Position numbers and translations under genes: made by a program. The notes beneath the pieces were generated by a model, which was not told the DNA's origin, ran no database searches, and worked only from the letters and a program-made list of their open reading frames with translations. A DNA stretch of 64,000 nucleotides, taken from Amycolatopsis sp. NBRC 101858. GTDB taxonomy: Bacteria > Actinomycetota > Actinomycetes > Mycobacteriales > Pseudonocardiaceae. The stretch is taken from positions 1,051,824 to 1,115,823 of the forward strand of contig NZ_BSTD01000003.1 of NCBI RefSeq assembly GCF_030269325.1. The letters run 5' to 3'. This document shows, one piece after another, positions 10,863 through 19,264 of this stretch (positions are counted from its first letter, which is position 1; each line of letters opens with the position of its first letter).

Positions 10863-12881
10863 TCAGTCCGCCCGCTTGCCGTCGGCGAGGTTCTTCAGCA
10901 TCGCGTTGTAGGCGTTCAGCTCCTCGTCGCCGGTTGCCGCTTCGCGCCTGTCCCGCCGCTTCGCCTCGCGCTCGTCCTGGCGTGACCACTGCACCAGCAG
11001 CGCGATCAGCACCAGCAGCACGGGGAGCTCGCCCGACGCCCAGGCGATGCCGCCGCCGAGCCGCTGGTCGGTGAGCAGGTCGGGCACCCACGGCAGGTGC
11101 AGCTGGCTGTAGAACGCCTGCCCGATCACGGTCTGGGTGCTCATCAGGATCACGCCGAAGAACGCGTGGAACGGCATGGCGGCGAACATCATGCCGAGCC
11201 GGCCGAGGTACGGGATCCGCCGCGGCGCCGGGTCGACGCCGATCACCGGCCAGTAGAAGACGTACCCGGCGAGCAGGAAGTGCGCGTTCATCGCCAGGTG
11301 CGCCCAGTGGTAGTTCAGCGCGTTGTCGAACAGGCCGGAGAAGTACAGCGCGTAGAACGAGCCGACGAACAGCAGCAGCGCGACCACCGGGTGGGTCAGG
11401 AACCGCGACACCGGGGAGTGCACGAACGCGACGATCCATTCGCGCGGTCCCGGCGGTGCGTCCTTGCCCGCGGCCGGCAGGGCGCGCAGCGCGAGCGTCA
11501 CCGGCCCGCCGAGCACGAACAGCACCGGCGCCACCATCGACAGCAGCATGTGGTTGCCCATGTGCACGCTGAACATCGCGGGGGCGTAGCGGCCGATGCC
11601 GGACGACGTCGCGATCAGCAGCACCACGCAGCCGACGATCCAGGAGACCGTGCGGCCGACCGGCCAGGAGTCGCCGCGGCGCAGCAGCCGCTGCACCCCG
11701 GCGAGGTACAGGCCGCCGAGGACGAGCGCGAGGGTGCCGTAGACCAGGTCGAAGCGGGTGTCGAAGAGCAGCCGCCACACCGTCGGCGCGCCGTCGAGGT
11801 TGTAGCCGATCAGCAGCTCGGTGGTGGACGGCTGGGTGACCGCGTCCGCCGGTGGCGGCGTCCTGGCCAGCCCGGACGCGATCCCGATCGTGACGAACAT
11901 GATCAGGATCTCGACCGCGGCCAGCCGCATCAGCTGGCCGCCGCCCTTGCCGTCGACGAGGTCCGGGATGCCCTTCCGGCGTTGCTGGTGGCCGAAGACG
12001 CCGAGCAGCAGCAGGGCGACCGTCTTGGCGACGACCAGGAGGCCGTAGTCGGTCGTGAACAGGTCATTGAAGCCGATCCGCACCAGTGCGTTCACCACGC
12101 CGGAGATCGCCATCACGATCCAGCACACCAGCGCCAGGCGCGAGAACCGCTGCGCGGCCAGGCTCAGGTGGTTCCCGCGGCGGTAGCCCAGTGCCAGCAG
12201 GGCGATCAGCCCGCCGACCCACAGCGACGCGGCGACGAGGTGGAACAGCAGGCTGTTGGTGGCGACGTCGTGCGAGCCGCCGCTGGCCGAGTGCCCGGTG
12301 ACCGCGACCGGCACCAGCCCGCCGACGGCCAGGAAGAACAGCACCGCCGTCCAGCCCCACGACAGCGCGAGCCGGCAGCCGAGCGCGACGAGGATCGCGA
12401 TCAGCGCGGTCCACAGCCAGGCCTTCGGCTGCTCGATGGCGCCGACGAGGTCGAGCAGGGTCTGCGGGTCCAGGACCTCGCCGAACGGCTTCCCGGCGGT
12501 GTCCGCGGCGGTGAAGGCGACCGAAAGCAGGGCCGCGCCGAACCACACCCAGGCGGCGATCCCGGCCGCACGGAGCGCGCCGTAGCCCTCCGGGCCGAGC
12601 GTGCCGGACTGCTGCGGCGGCACCAGGAACGCGGCCAGCAGCAGCGAGCCGACGCAGATCACCGACGCGGCCTCGGACAGCACGCGCATGACGGTGATGC
12701 CGTACTTGGTGACCAGCCCCGGATCCGGCAGGCCGGCGATGACGTAGCCGGCCCCGCCGGTGAGCGCGATCAGCCCGATCGCGACGACGGCGGCCAGCAG
12801 CACGCCGACCGCGAGCAGGGGCAGCACACTGGCCCGGCGACGCGTGGGGACGCCGGATTTCGTCACGGGCTCGCTGGACAC
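10863..12881 (-). CDS. CopD-CtaG fusion, copper / cytochrome c oxidase assembly membrane protein
   Basis: A 672-residue polytopic membrane protein with about 15-17 hydrophobic segments. The N-terminal half resembles CopD copper-resistance proteins, with a conserved FHLVAASLWVGG helix. The C-terminal half (from about residue 370) is a CtaG_Cox11-like domain with HMGNHMLLSM, YALYFSGLFDNALNYHW, and HAFFGVILM histidine-containing segments that may bind copper. Actinobacterial homologues are annotated as bifunctional copper transport/cytochrome oxidase assembly factors. The start is GTG at 12879-12881, before a basic cytoplasmic N-terminus. It is monocistronic or unlinked in function to its neighbours. 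The exact role (copper import, Cu delivery to oxidase) is inferred from the family. Confidence 0.9.
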   Translation of the reverse strand: MSSEPVTKSGVPTRRRASVLPLLAVGVLLAAVVAIGLIALTGGAGYVIAGLPDPGLVTKYGITVMRVLSEAASVICVGSLLLAAFLVPPQQSGTLGPEGYGALRAAGIAAWVWFGAALLSVAFTAADTAGKPFGEVLDPQTLLDLVGAIEQPKAWLWTALIAILVALGCRLALSWGWTAVLFFLAVGGLVPVAVTGHSASGGSHDVATNSLLFHLVAASLWVGGLIALLALGYRRGNHLSLAAQRFSRLALVCWIVMAISGVVNALVRIGFNDLFTTDYGLLVVAKTVALLLLGVFGHQQRRKGIPDLVDGKGGGQLMRLAAVEILIMFVTIGIASGLARTPPPADAVTQPSTTELLIGYNLDGAPTVWRLLFDTRFDLVYGTLALVLGGLYLAGVQRLLRRGDSWPVGRTVSWIVGCVVLLIATSSGIGRYAPAMFSVHMGNHMLLSMVAPVLFVLGGPVTLALRALPAAGKDAPPGPREWIVAFVHSPVSRFLTHPVVALLLFVGSFYALYFSGLFDNALNYHWAHLAMNAHFLLAGYVFYWPVIGVDPAPRRIPYLGRLGMMFAAMPFHAFFGVILMSTQTVIGQAFYSQLHLPWVPDLLTDQRLGGGIAWASGELPVLLVLIALLVQWSRQDEREAKRRDRREAATGDEELNAYNAMLKNLADGKRAD

Positions 12882-12937
12882 GCCCCAGAGGGTATGCCCA
12901 GCCCCGGTCAGGCCCGTGTGACGGGCAGGATGGGAGC

Positions 12938-13576
12938 GTGAAGATGATCCTCCTGCGGCACGCCGAGTCGCTCGGCAACGTCGACGAGCTCGCCTACACG
13001 CGGATCCCGGACCACGCCCTGCCGCTGACGGACCAGGGCGAGCGGGAAGCGCTTGCCGCCGGGCCGGAGATCGCCCGGCTGCTCGGCGGCGCGCGGCCCG
13101 CCGTCTACGTCAGCCCGTACCTGCGGACGCGGGAAACGTTGCGGCTGCTGGACATCGAGGCGTCGTGCGAGCGGCTGCTGCAGGAGCCGCGGCTGCGCGA
13201 ACAGGACTGGGGCAACCTCCAGGACCCGGCCGAGCAGGAGCTCCAGAAAGCGCGGCGCAACGAGTTCGGGCACTTCTTCTACCGGCTGCCGTTCGGCGAG
13301 TCGGGCGCCGACGTCGACGACCGCGTCGCGGGGTTCCTCTCCGACCTGCGCCAGCGCGACGAAGGTCACCCGGACACGGTCCTGATCGTCTCGCACGGGC
13401 TCACGCTGCGGCTGCTGTGCCGCCGTCTCTTCGGCTGGAGCATCGAGCTGTTCGAGTCGCTGGAGAACCCGAAGACCTGCGAGTACCGGGTCCTCGAGGA
13501 GCAGGACGGCAAGTGGACGCTGGACCGCCCGTTCACGCAGTGGCGGGACTCACCCGACGGGGAAACGCAGCTCTAA
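12938..13576 (+). CDS. Histidine phosphatase family protein (phosphoglycerate mutase-like)
   Basis: A 212-residue cytoplasmic protein with the RHG-type motif LLRHAES at residues 5-11 (catalytic His), a conserved Arg in SPYLRTRET, the Glu of REQDWG, and a second catalytic His in IVSHGLTLRL. This is the complete branch-1 histidine phosphatase set, so it is probably an active phosphatase on a small phosphorylated substrate; which one cannot be told. Start is ambiguous: GTG at 12938 with AGGA upstream, or ATG at 12944 with GGGAG seven bases upstream; they differ by two residues. The 3' end overlaps the convergent sensor kinase gene by 27 nt. Confidence 0.88.
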   Translation: MKMILLRHAESLGNVDELAYTRIPDHALPLTDQGEREALAAGPEIARLLGGARPAVYVSPYLRTRETLRLLDIEASCERLLQEPRLREQDWGNLQDPAEQELQKARRNEFGHFFYRLPFGESGADVDDRVAGFLSDLRQRDEGHPDTVLIVSHGLTLRLLCRRLFGWSIELFESLENPKTCEYRVLEEQDGKWTLDRPFTQWRDSPDGETQL

Positions 13577-14719
13577 CGGCGCGGTCAGCACGACGCGGGT
13601 GCCCTGGCCGGGCGCCGAGTCGATGCGCGCGGTACCGCCGATCTCGGCCAGCCGGGCGTGGATCGAGTTCTCGATGCCGAACCCGGCTCGGCGCACGCCG
13701 GTGTCGAAGCCGGTCCCGTGGTCGCGCACCGAGACGGTGACGATGCCGTCGTGCTCTTCGAGGCACATGACGGCTTTGCCCGTCTTCGCGTGCTTCAACG
13801 TGTTTCGCAGCGCTTCGCGAGCCGCGTCGTGCAGGGAGTTGACGACGCTTTCCGGGACGTCGGTGGGCTTCGCGAGCGAGACGAGGTCGACGCGCAGGCC
13901 CTCCGCCGTCATCTCGACCGCCAGCGCGCCGAGGCGGTGCTCGAGGCCGCCCGGCTCCGTGGGCGCGTCGCCGTCGAGGCTGAGCCGCAGGCGCAGGGCG
14001 TGCGCGCGGGCGATGCGGCGGACCTGGTCGAGACTGCCCACCGGGTCGAGGCCGTCGCGGGGCGCCGGCAGCGCGAGCGACTCCATCACCTGCAGGACCG
14101 TGTCGTGCAGGTCGCGCCGGTACCGCTCCCGCTCGGCGGCACGGCCTCGCTGCTCCCCCAGGCGGTGGGCGAACCGCATCGCCCCGGCGACGAGCACGAC
14201 GATCGCCAGCGCCGTCGCGGCGGCCGCGACCAGGGCGAGCACGATCCACGTCGCGGGCGCCGACGTGCCGGACACCACGGCCATGCCGTAGCGCAGGAGC
14301 ACGGCGCCGGCGATCGCGATCGCGCCGGACGGGGCGCCGCGCAGCAGCGTCCAGACCATGACCGTGCCCATGATGTTCGGCCAGGTCAGGGCGAGCAGGC
14401 CGGGTTCGTGCGCGGCGAAGATCGCCGCGGCGACGCTCGTGACGAGCGTGTACGCGGTGTCGGCGGCGAGCACCGGCCGGATGCCGGTGCTGCGGTGGAA
14501 GACCCAGGCGACCTCGGCCAGGTTCGGCACGAGGTAGAGCACGATGGCGAGGCCGAGCACCGGAGCGCCCAGCGGGCCGCCGGCCCAGACCGCTTGCAGG
14601 AACAACGCGAGCCGGAACGCGACCGGCACGAGCACGAGCCTCGGCACCGCCCCTTGCACGAGCGGGATCCCGGCTCCGCCGGCGAGCGCCCCCGCGCCGC
14701 CGAGCAGCACAACCCTCAC
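13550..14719 (-). CDS. Orphan sensor histidine kinase (HisKA_3 type)
   Basis: A 389-residue protein. The first about 190 residues contain several hydrophobic helices (a membrane sensor region). The phospho-acceptor motif RRDLHDTVLQVMES follows around residue 205, and a HATPase_c domain at the C-terminus has DAAREALRNTLKHA (N box), DHGTGFD (G1) and GQGTRVVL (G2). This is the NarL-partner class of histidine kinases. GTG at 14717-14719 was chosen with GGGGAGGA six bases upstream. No response regulator gene is adjacent in the window, so the partner lies elsewhere. The last 27 nt are shared with the convergent phosphatase gene. Confidence 0.88.
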   Translation of the reverse strand: MRVVLLGGAGALAGGAGIPLVQGAVPRLVLVPVAFRLALFLQAVWAGGPLGAPVLGLAIVLYLVPNLAEVAWVFHRSTGIRPVLAADTAYTLVTSVAAAIFAAHEPGLLALTWPNIMGTVMVWTLLRGAPSGAIAIAGAVLLRYGMAVVSGTSAPATWIVLALVAAAATALAIVVLVAGAMRFAHRLGEQRGRAAERERYRRDLHDTVLQVMESLALPAPRDGLDPVGSLDQVRRIARAHALRLRLSLDGDAPTEPGGLEHRLGALAVEMTAEGLRVDLVSLAKPTDVPESVVNSLHDAAREALRNTLKHAKTGKAVMCLEEHDGIVTVSVRDHGTGFDTGVRRAGFGIENSIHARLAEIGGTARIDSAPGQGTRVVLTAPLELRFPVG

Positions 14720-15009
14720 GACGTCCTCCCCGGGTCAAGGCCCCTACCCTGACCAGCCCACCTGAACTCGTAACGTCGGTGCATTCATTTCAGTTTACGA
14801 CGCGCTCAGCTTGCCCCGCCCGGTTCCGCACTGTCAACGGGGCTTCGGCGATAGGGGCCGTATGCGAAAGAGACGCTGCCCGGCAGGCCACGGCTCCCGG
14901 ACTTTTGTCACGATTCGGCCGTCAGCGCGGCCGGCGTCTCGCGGCGGTGGCTTTGCCGGCTCCTCGCGGCGGCCGGGCGCGCCGCCCCAGGCAGCCGTTT
15001 CCTCGACTG

Positions 15010-15037
15010 CGCACCCGGCGGCCGACCGCCGGGTGCG
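15010..15037 (-). terminator. Hairpin downstream of MFS gene
   Basis: A perfect 12-bp inverted repeat (CGCACCCGGCGG / CCGCCGGGTGCG) with a 4-nt loop lies about 75 bases beyond the stop codon of the MFS transporter. There is no clear T-run on the minus strand, so termination is likely but not certain. The rest of the 393-bp gap 14720-15112 holds no convincing gene. A 20-bp copy of the transporter's last coding bases (TTCGGCCGTCAGCGCGGCCG) recurs at about 14913-14933. Confidence 0.5.
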
Positions 15038-15112
15038 ACAGCCCCGGCAGCGTTCCCTCGGCGGCGCCGTCGCACCCGGCCGTTGGGGCGCCGGCCGGCT
15101 TCGCCGGGAGCC

Positions 15113-16288
15113 TCATTCGGCCGTCAGCGCGGCCGCCTCCCGGTTCCGCGCCCGCCGGGCGCCGAGGGCGGCGGGCAGGATCAGCGCAGCGACCAGCCCG
15201 ACGAACCCGAACGCCACGCCGTAGTCCGTCACCTGCGCGATGCCGCCGACGATCGGCGGCCCGCCGAGGAAGCCGGTGTAGGCGATCGCCGTGACGAAGC
15301 CGATCTCGCGCTCGCCGCCGGTGCCGTCGCCGCGTTTGCCGGCGTCGCCGGCCAGGCTCAGGGCGAGTGGGAACGACGCCGCCAGGCCCGCGCCGGCGAG
15401 CGCGAAGCCGACGTAACCGGCGGCGGCGACCGGGATCGCGGCCGCGGCGAGCAGCCCGGCGGCGGCCAGGACCGACCCCGCGGCGAGGCAGCGGGTGGGG
15501 CCGAACCGGCGTTGCGCCCACGACCCCGCGAGCCTGGTCAGCGCCATGACCAGCTGGAAGCCGCCGAACGCGAGGGCCGCGGCGCCTGGGCCGACGCCAC
15601 GTTCGGCCGTCATCAGCAAGGCGGACCAGTCCGAGGACGCGCCTTCCGCGATGGCCGAAGCCAGCGCGACCGCGGCGAGCAGCCACAGCACCGGACGGCG
15701 GATCGGCGCGCGGCTCGGCGTGACCTCTTCGCTGTGCTCCGGACGGCTGCCGGGGACCTCGCGGATCACCAGGACGAGCACCGCGACGGCGACCACGGCG
15801 GCCACGCTCAGGTGGCGCCCCGGCGGCCAGTCGTGGCCGGCGGCGAGCCCCGCGGCCAGCGAACCGGCGAGCGCGCCGAAGCTGAAGCCCGCATGGAACT
15901 CCGGCATGATCGGGCGGCGGATCCGGCGTTCGACCGCCACCGCGGCGACGTTCATCGCGACGTCGAGCATCCCGACGCTCGCGCCGATCAGGAGCAGGGC
16001 GCCGGCCAGCAACGGCACGCTCGGCGCGAACCCGACCAGCACCATCGAGCCGGCTGCGCTGACGGTGCTGCCGGCGACGACCACGCGGGCACCGGCCCGT
16101 TCGATGATCCGGCCGGACACCGACGCGGCCGCGAGCATCCCCGCGCTGGCCCCGAGCAGGGCCAGGCCGAAAACGCCCGGCGAGGCGTGCACCTGCGCCG
16201 CCAGCGCCGGGGTGCGCGAGGCCCACGAGCCCAGCGTGAGGCCGTTGAGCGCGAAGACGACGAACACCGCGACCCGGTCCCGCTGCAT
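15113..16288 (-). CDS. MFS transporter
   Basis: A 391-residue major facilitator with about 12 hydrophobic helices. It begins MQRDRVAVFVVFALNGLTLGSW and carries an MFS-like SGRIIERAGARV loop between helices 2 and 3. Homologous proteins in actinobacteria are small-molecule exporters of unknown substrate. I chose ATG at 16286-16288 because the transmembrane helix begins directly after it; the longer upstream reading has no membrane or conserved character. It is divergent from the secreted I36-type gene, with about 208 nt between, where both promoters should lie. Confidence 0.85.
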   Translation of the reverse strand: MQRDRVAVFVVFALNGLTLGSWASRTPALAAQVHASPGVFGLALLGASAGMLAAASVSGRIIERAGARVVVAGSTVSAAGSMVLVGFAPSVPLLAGALLLIGASVGMLDVAMNVAAVAVERRIRRPIMPEFHAGFSFGALAGSLAAGLAAGHDWPPGRHLSVAAVVAVAVLVLVIREVPGSRPEHSEEVTPSRAPIRRPVLWLLAAVALASAIAEGASSDWSALLMTAERGVGPGAAALAFGGFQLVMALTRLAGSWAQRRFGPTRCLAAGSVLAAAGLLAAAAIPVAAAGYVGFALAGAGLAASFPLALSLAGDAGKRGDGTGGEREIGFVTAIAYTGFLGGPPIVGGIAQVTDYGVAFGFVGLVAALILPAALGARRARNREAAALTAE

Positions 16289-16496
16289 GTGCCCATGCGT
16301 GCCACGGGTTCGATGCCTTAACACCTGTCCCACCCGCACGCAAGAGGCATTCTCGAACCTGTGGACAACCGGCCCCCGGCCGGGCACCTGTCCACAGATC
16401 CGAAATTGCGGGCTGACAAATCTTCCCCCGCCCGCCAATCTGGAATCACCAGTTCACCGCGGCCCCGAAGCCGCGATTCCAGAGGGGAAATCCACG

Positions 16497-16880
16497 ATGT
16501 CTTCACGCCGTCTCCGCGCCCGGCTGCCGCACCTGCTGATCCTGGCCGCGCTGGGGTTGCTGACCAGCGTCGGAACCGCTCAGGCCGCACCCGCACAGGC
16601 CGAACCGGGGTGCCAGAAGGGTGAATTCTGCCTGTGGCAGGCCGGCGACTACGGCGGCGACGCCCAGCGTTTCGACCTGCGCACCGCGAATCCGGGGGAA
16701 TGCATTCCCCTGCCCGAGGGATTCGCCGGATCGTCATTCGCGAATCTGCTGACGCGGGACGTCACGGTGTACCAGAGCGAGGAATGCTCGACCGAGGGAG
16801 ATTTCGTCACCTACCCGGGTGGCGGCACGTTCGTCCCGGACGCGCCGTTCCTGGTCCGCGGGATCCAGATCTGGGAGTGA
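16497..16880 (+). CDS. Secreted peptidase inhibitor family I36 / crystallin-like protein
   Basis: A 127-residue protein with a Sec signal peptide: basic RRLRARLPH, a hydrophobic core, and a predicted cleavage after AQA near residues 30-32. The mature ~95 residues contain four Cys (GCQKGEFCLW, GECIPL, EECSTEG) and Gly/Phe/Tyr-rich strands of the beta/gamma-crystallin type seen in I36 inhibitors such as Streptomyces SMPI. AGAGGGG sits about 10 bases before the ATG. It is probably exported and disulphide-bonded. Whether it inhibits a metalloprotease is inferred only from family. Confidence 0.85.
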   Translation: MSSRRLRARLPHLLILAALGLLTSVGTAQAAPAQAEPGCQKGEFCLWQAGDYGGDAQRFDLRTANPGECIPLPEGFAGSSFANLLTRDVTVYQSEECSTEGDFVTYPGGGTFVPDAPFLVRGIQIWE

Positions 16881-17037
16881 CGGCCTGACCCGGGCCCGCA
16901 CCGCCGCCAGCTCCCAGGAAAGAGCCGGCTCGCGGCGGCGGCCGGACCCGACCGGGGCCGCTCCCCCGACAGCGGCCCCACCCCGTGGGCGCGCCCCAGC
17001 GGCGGGGCGCGCCCACGGGCTTCCCACGGCCCTCCCG

Positions 17038-17610
17038 GTGCTCACGGCTCTCACGGCTCTCACGGCTCTCACGGCTCGAGAGGGTTCCGGCAGCCGAGCC
17101 GGGCGTCTCAGGCGGTCGGCGACGGTCGTGCCGTTCCTCGGTCGCCAGGGAGCCCGCATCGCGTCAGCGAGGCTCACGGATGCTTCGGCGACCACCGAGC
17201 AGCCCCTCGGTCGTCAGAGAGCGCACAACGCGCCAGCAAGGCTCTCGAGCGGTTAGGCAACCGCCGTGCCGCCCTCTGTCGCCACAGGGCCCGCAACGCG
17301 CCAGCAAGGCCCACGGGGACGGTTGGCGACCGTCGTACCGCCCTTTGGCCGCCAGGGAGCCCGCAACCCGTCAGCGGGACTCTCGGACGTTCGCCGATCG
17401 CCGTGCCGTTCGGTGATCGTCAGAGAGCCCGCATCGCGTCAGCGAGACTCTCGAGCGATTCAGCGACCGTCGTGTCGCCCTCGGTCGCCAGAGAGCCCGC
17501 AACGCGCCAGCAAGACCCCACGGGGACGGTTCGGCGACCGTCGAGCCGTCCCCGCGGGTCGCCAGAGAACCTGCAACGCGCCACCAAGGCTCACTGGCGC
17601 CCACGGCCCA
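17038..17610. repeat. Degenerate tandem repeats, ~69 bp x about 7, preceded by a 10-bp x 4 repeat
   Basis: From about 17040 to 17080 the decamer CTCACGGCTC-type unit (GGCTCTCACG) is repeated four times. From about 17110 to 17610 there follow roughly seven copies of a ~69-bp unit with core GTCGCCAGGGAGCCCGCA and CGCGCCAGCAAGG; successive cores lie near 17144, 17214, 17284, 17350, 17422, 17489 and 17559. Alternate copies end in CTCGAGC or CACGGGG. Because 69 is a multiple of three, open frames run through the array on both strands, but none has a ribosome site or protein-like composition. The wider stretch 16881-18134 holds no convincing protein gene. Confidence 0.75.
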
Positions 17611-17871
17611 CGAGGCGGTCACCCGGACCGGTGCCTCGGCTGGGCTCTCTCGCCCAGCTGAGCCAGTCGCGTGCACTCGGACCGCGAGGTCGCCTTACCC
17701 GGTGACCAGGGCAGACACGCCTGGGCTGGTCCGGGGAGCGCCGCCGGGAGCACACAGACGGCCCACGACACGTTCAGGGAGGTGAGGCGACCACCGCGCC
17801 GCCCGCCGCGGCAGGGAGGCAGCGGCGTGCGGACGCTCGCGGCGCTGCCTGCCCGGCCGCTGGTCGTGCGG

Positions 17872-17940
17872 GCGAGCGTGGTCGGGCTGGACACAGCAAG
17901 AGCCTTCTGATCGCCAGATTACAGGTTCGCGGCGCGCCGG
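17872..17940 (+). pseudogene. Decayed tRNA-Arg-like copy
   Basis: The segment GCTGGACACAGCAAGAGC followed by CTTCTGATC and, further on, AGGTTCG closely matches the D arm, anticodon arm and T-loop of the intact tRNA-Arg(TCT) 263 bp downstream. The TCT anticodon and surrounding bases are retained. The acceptor stem halves and T-stem do not pair, so it cannot be a working tRNA. It is probably a relic of tRNA duplication or of recombination at an attachment site. Confidence 0.6.
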
Positions 17941-18134
17941 GAAGCCCGTTCGGTCACCCTCAGCACCGCACCCGACACTCAAGGAGGTCCACACCACGCT
18001 CTCGACGACGTTTCCCCCGAAGTTCCGAATTCCGTCGAACGAGACCTGAAACGATTCGCCGGTGTCGAACGATCGAGAGGATGGCGACGACTAAGCTGCC
18101 AGTGCCGGGTTACCGGCAGCAGCCGTCGGCGCGG

Positions 18135-18211
18135 GCCCTCGTAGCTCAGCTGGATAGAGCAAGAGCCTTCTAATCTCTAGGTCGCAGGTTCGAGTCCTGC
18201 CGGGGGCGCCA
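18135..18211 (+). tRNA. tRNA-Arg, anticodon TCT
   Basis: The 77-nt sequence folds as a cloverleaf: acceptor GCCCTCG pairing with CGGGGGC, discriminator G and encoded CCA, D arm GCTC/GAGC, anticodon loop CTTCTAA with TCT at positions 34-36, and T arm GCAGG/CCTGC around TTCGAGT. The anticodon stem has one mismatch at its loop end. It reads AGA codons, which are rare in such high-GC genomes. tRNA genes of this kind often serve as integration sites; a decayed copy lies 263 bp upstream and the biosynthetic cluster begins about 1 kb downstream. Confidence 0.95.
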
Positions 18212-18547
18212 CCAGGGAAGACGTCGTGCGCGGCTGCGCACGACGCACCCTGGCCACGTGCCCGGTCCCCTCTTCTGGCGCCGTCGGCGTATCCCCCACT
18301 TTGGACGGTCACCGTCCGCGTTCCCGTGCACGGTGAGTCCGGAAGTCGCACCGCGTGAGCGGCCAGGTGGCCCAACGGTCCTCGACCGAGCCCATCCCGA
18401 GACAACCTTGTTACCTCCGGGGTCGAGGCGCTGTTCCGCAGCCGATCCGTCACGCCCAGCGATGACACCCGCAGTACGACTGCATCCGACAAGACAACCC
18501 GATCGAGCGAACCGCCCTCACCTCGAACGAAGGAGGCTGAACACACC

Positions 18548-18751
18548 GTGGACCCCGAACACCCCGGCGGACGACACCGGCGCCGGCGGGCCAACCGCGA
18601 GACCCGCACCGTCCTGGACGAAGCCCGCCGAGCCGGCCTCGTCCGCCGCCACCTGACCAAGCTGCGCTACCTGGCCGAGCGCGCCGAACGGGCGCCGGAG
18701 CCCGGAGCGCCGGCTGCTGAGCCACCGCCTTCCACATCGGACGCCGCCTGA
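18548..18751 (+). CDS. Small basic protein of unknown function
   Basis: A 67-residue reading frame begins at GTG with a strong AAGGAGG ten bases upstream, the best ribosome site in this gene-poor stretch. The product is Arg-rich at the N-terminus (GRHRRRRANRETRTVLDEARRAGL), followed by an amphipathic helix (RRHLTKLRYLAERAERA) and a Pro/Ala tail. It resembles small orphan proteins of actinobacterial integrative elements, which fits the adjacent tRNA, but I recognise no family. The flanking 18752-19202 shows no supported gene. Confidence 0.4.
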   Translation: MDPEHPGGRHRRRRANRETRTVLDEARRAGLVRRHLTKLRYLAERAERAPEPGAPAAEPPPSTSDAA

Positions 18752-19202
18752 CCTCGCACGACGCCGCCAGCAAAACGCAGGCGCTGCCGGGTGCACGCCC
18801 CGTGCCCGGCCAACCTGGGGCAGGCGAACCGACAACGCACCACAACCCGCGCAGCCAAGGGCACCGGTCACCCCGGCGGCGTGGCCGAGCGAGCTGGCAG
18901 TGAGCCATAGCCTGCGGGGCAGGGCGCACGCCCGCTGCCTCGGCGGCGTGACCGGGCAAGCCGGCAACGCACGCGCGGCCGGGCTCACCCGGCGCTCGGG
19001 CGATGTGACCAGGCGAAGGCTATGCACCACACCCGCGCCGCCAGGCGCACGCCAGGCATCTGAGCGGCGCGGCCGGGTCGCACGCCTGCTGCCTGGCCGC
19101 GTGGTCAACCGAACCGGCCCGTCACGCTTGTCCGCAGATGATTCGGCGGCCACCGGGAGCCGGGCGCGCTCCCCTGTGGACTTCGTCGAACCGTCGGCTC
19201 CG

Positions 19203-19254
19203 CACGAAAAGGCGGCCTCTGTCCGGCGCAAGCCGGCAGAAGCCGCCCCTCGTA
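19203..19254 (-). terminator. Terminator of the P450/epoxide hydrolase operon
   Basis: An imperfect stem (GGCGGCCTCTGTCCGGC against GCCGGCAGAAGCCGCC, loop GCAA) followed on the minus strand by CCTTTTCG lies just beyond the P450 stop codon. The T-tract is short, but position and strand fit an intrinsic terminator. Confidence 0.6.
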
Positions 19255-19264
19255 GACCGGAAAA

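Noticed and set aside
14913..15135. Mobile element from the 20-bp direct repeat downstream of the MFS gene
   Set aside because: No transposase, no terminal inverted repeats and only 20 bp matching; more likely a small local duplication.
17110..17610. CRISPR array
   Set aside because: Repeat units are degenerate along their whole length, with no invariant ~28-37-bp repeat and unique spacers, and no cas genes.
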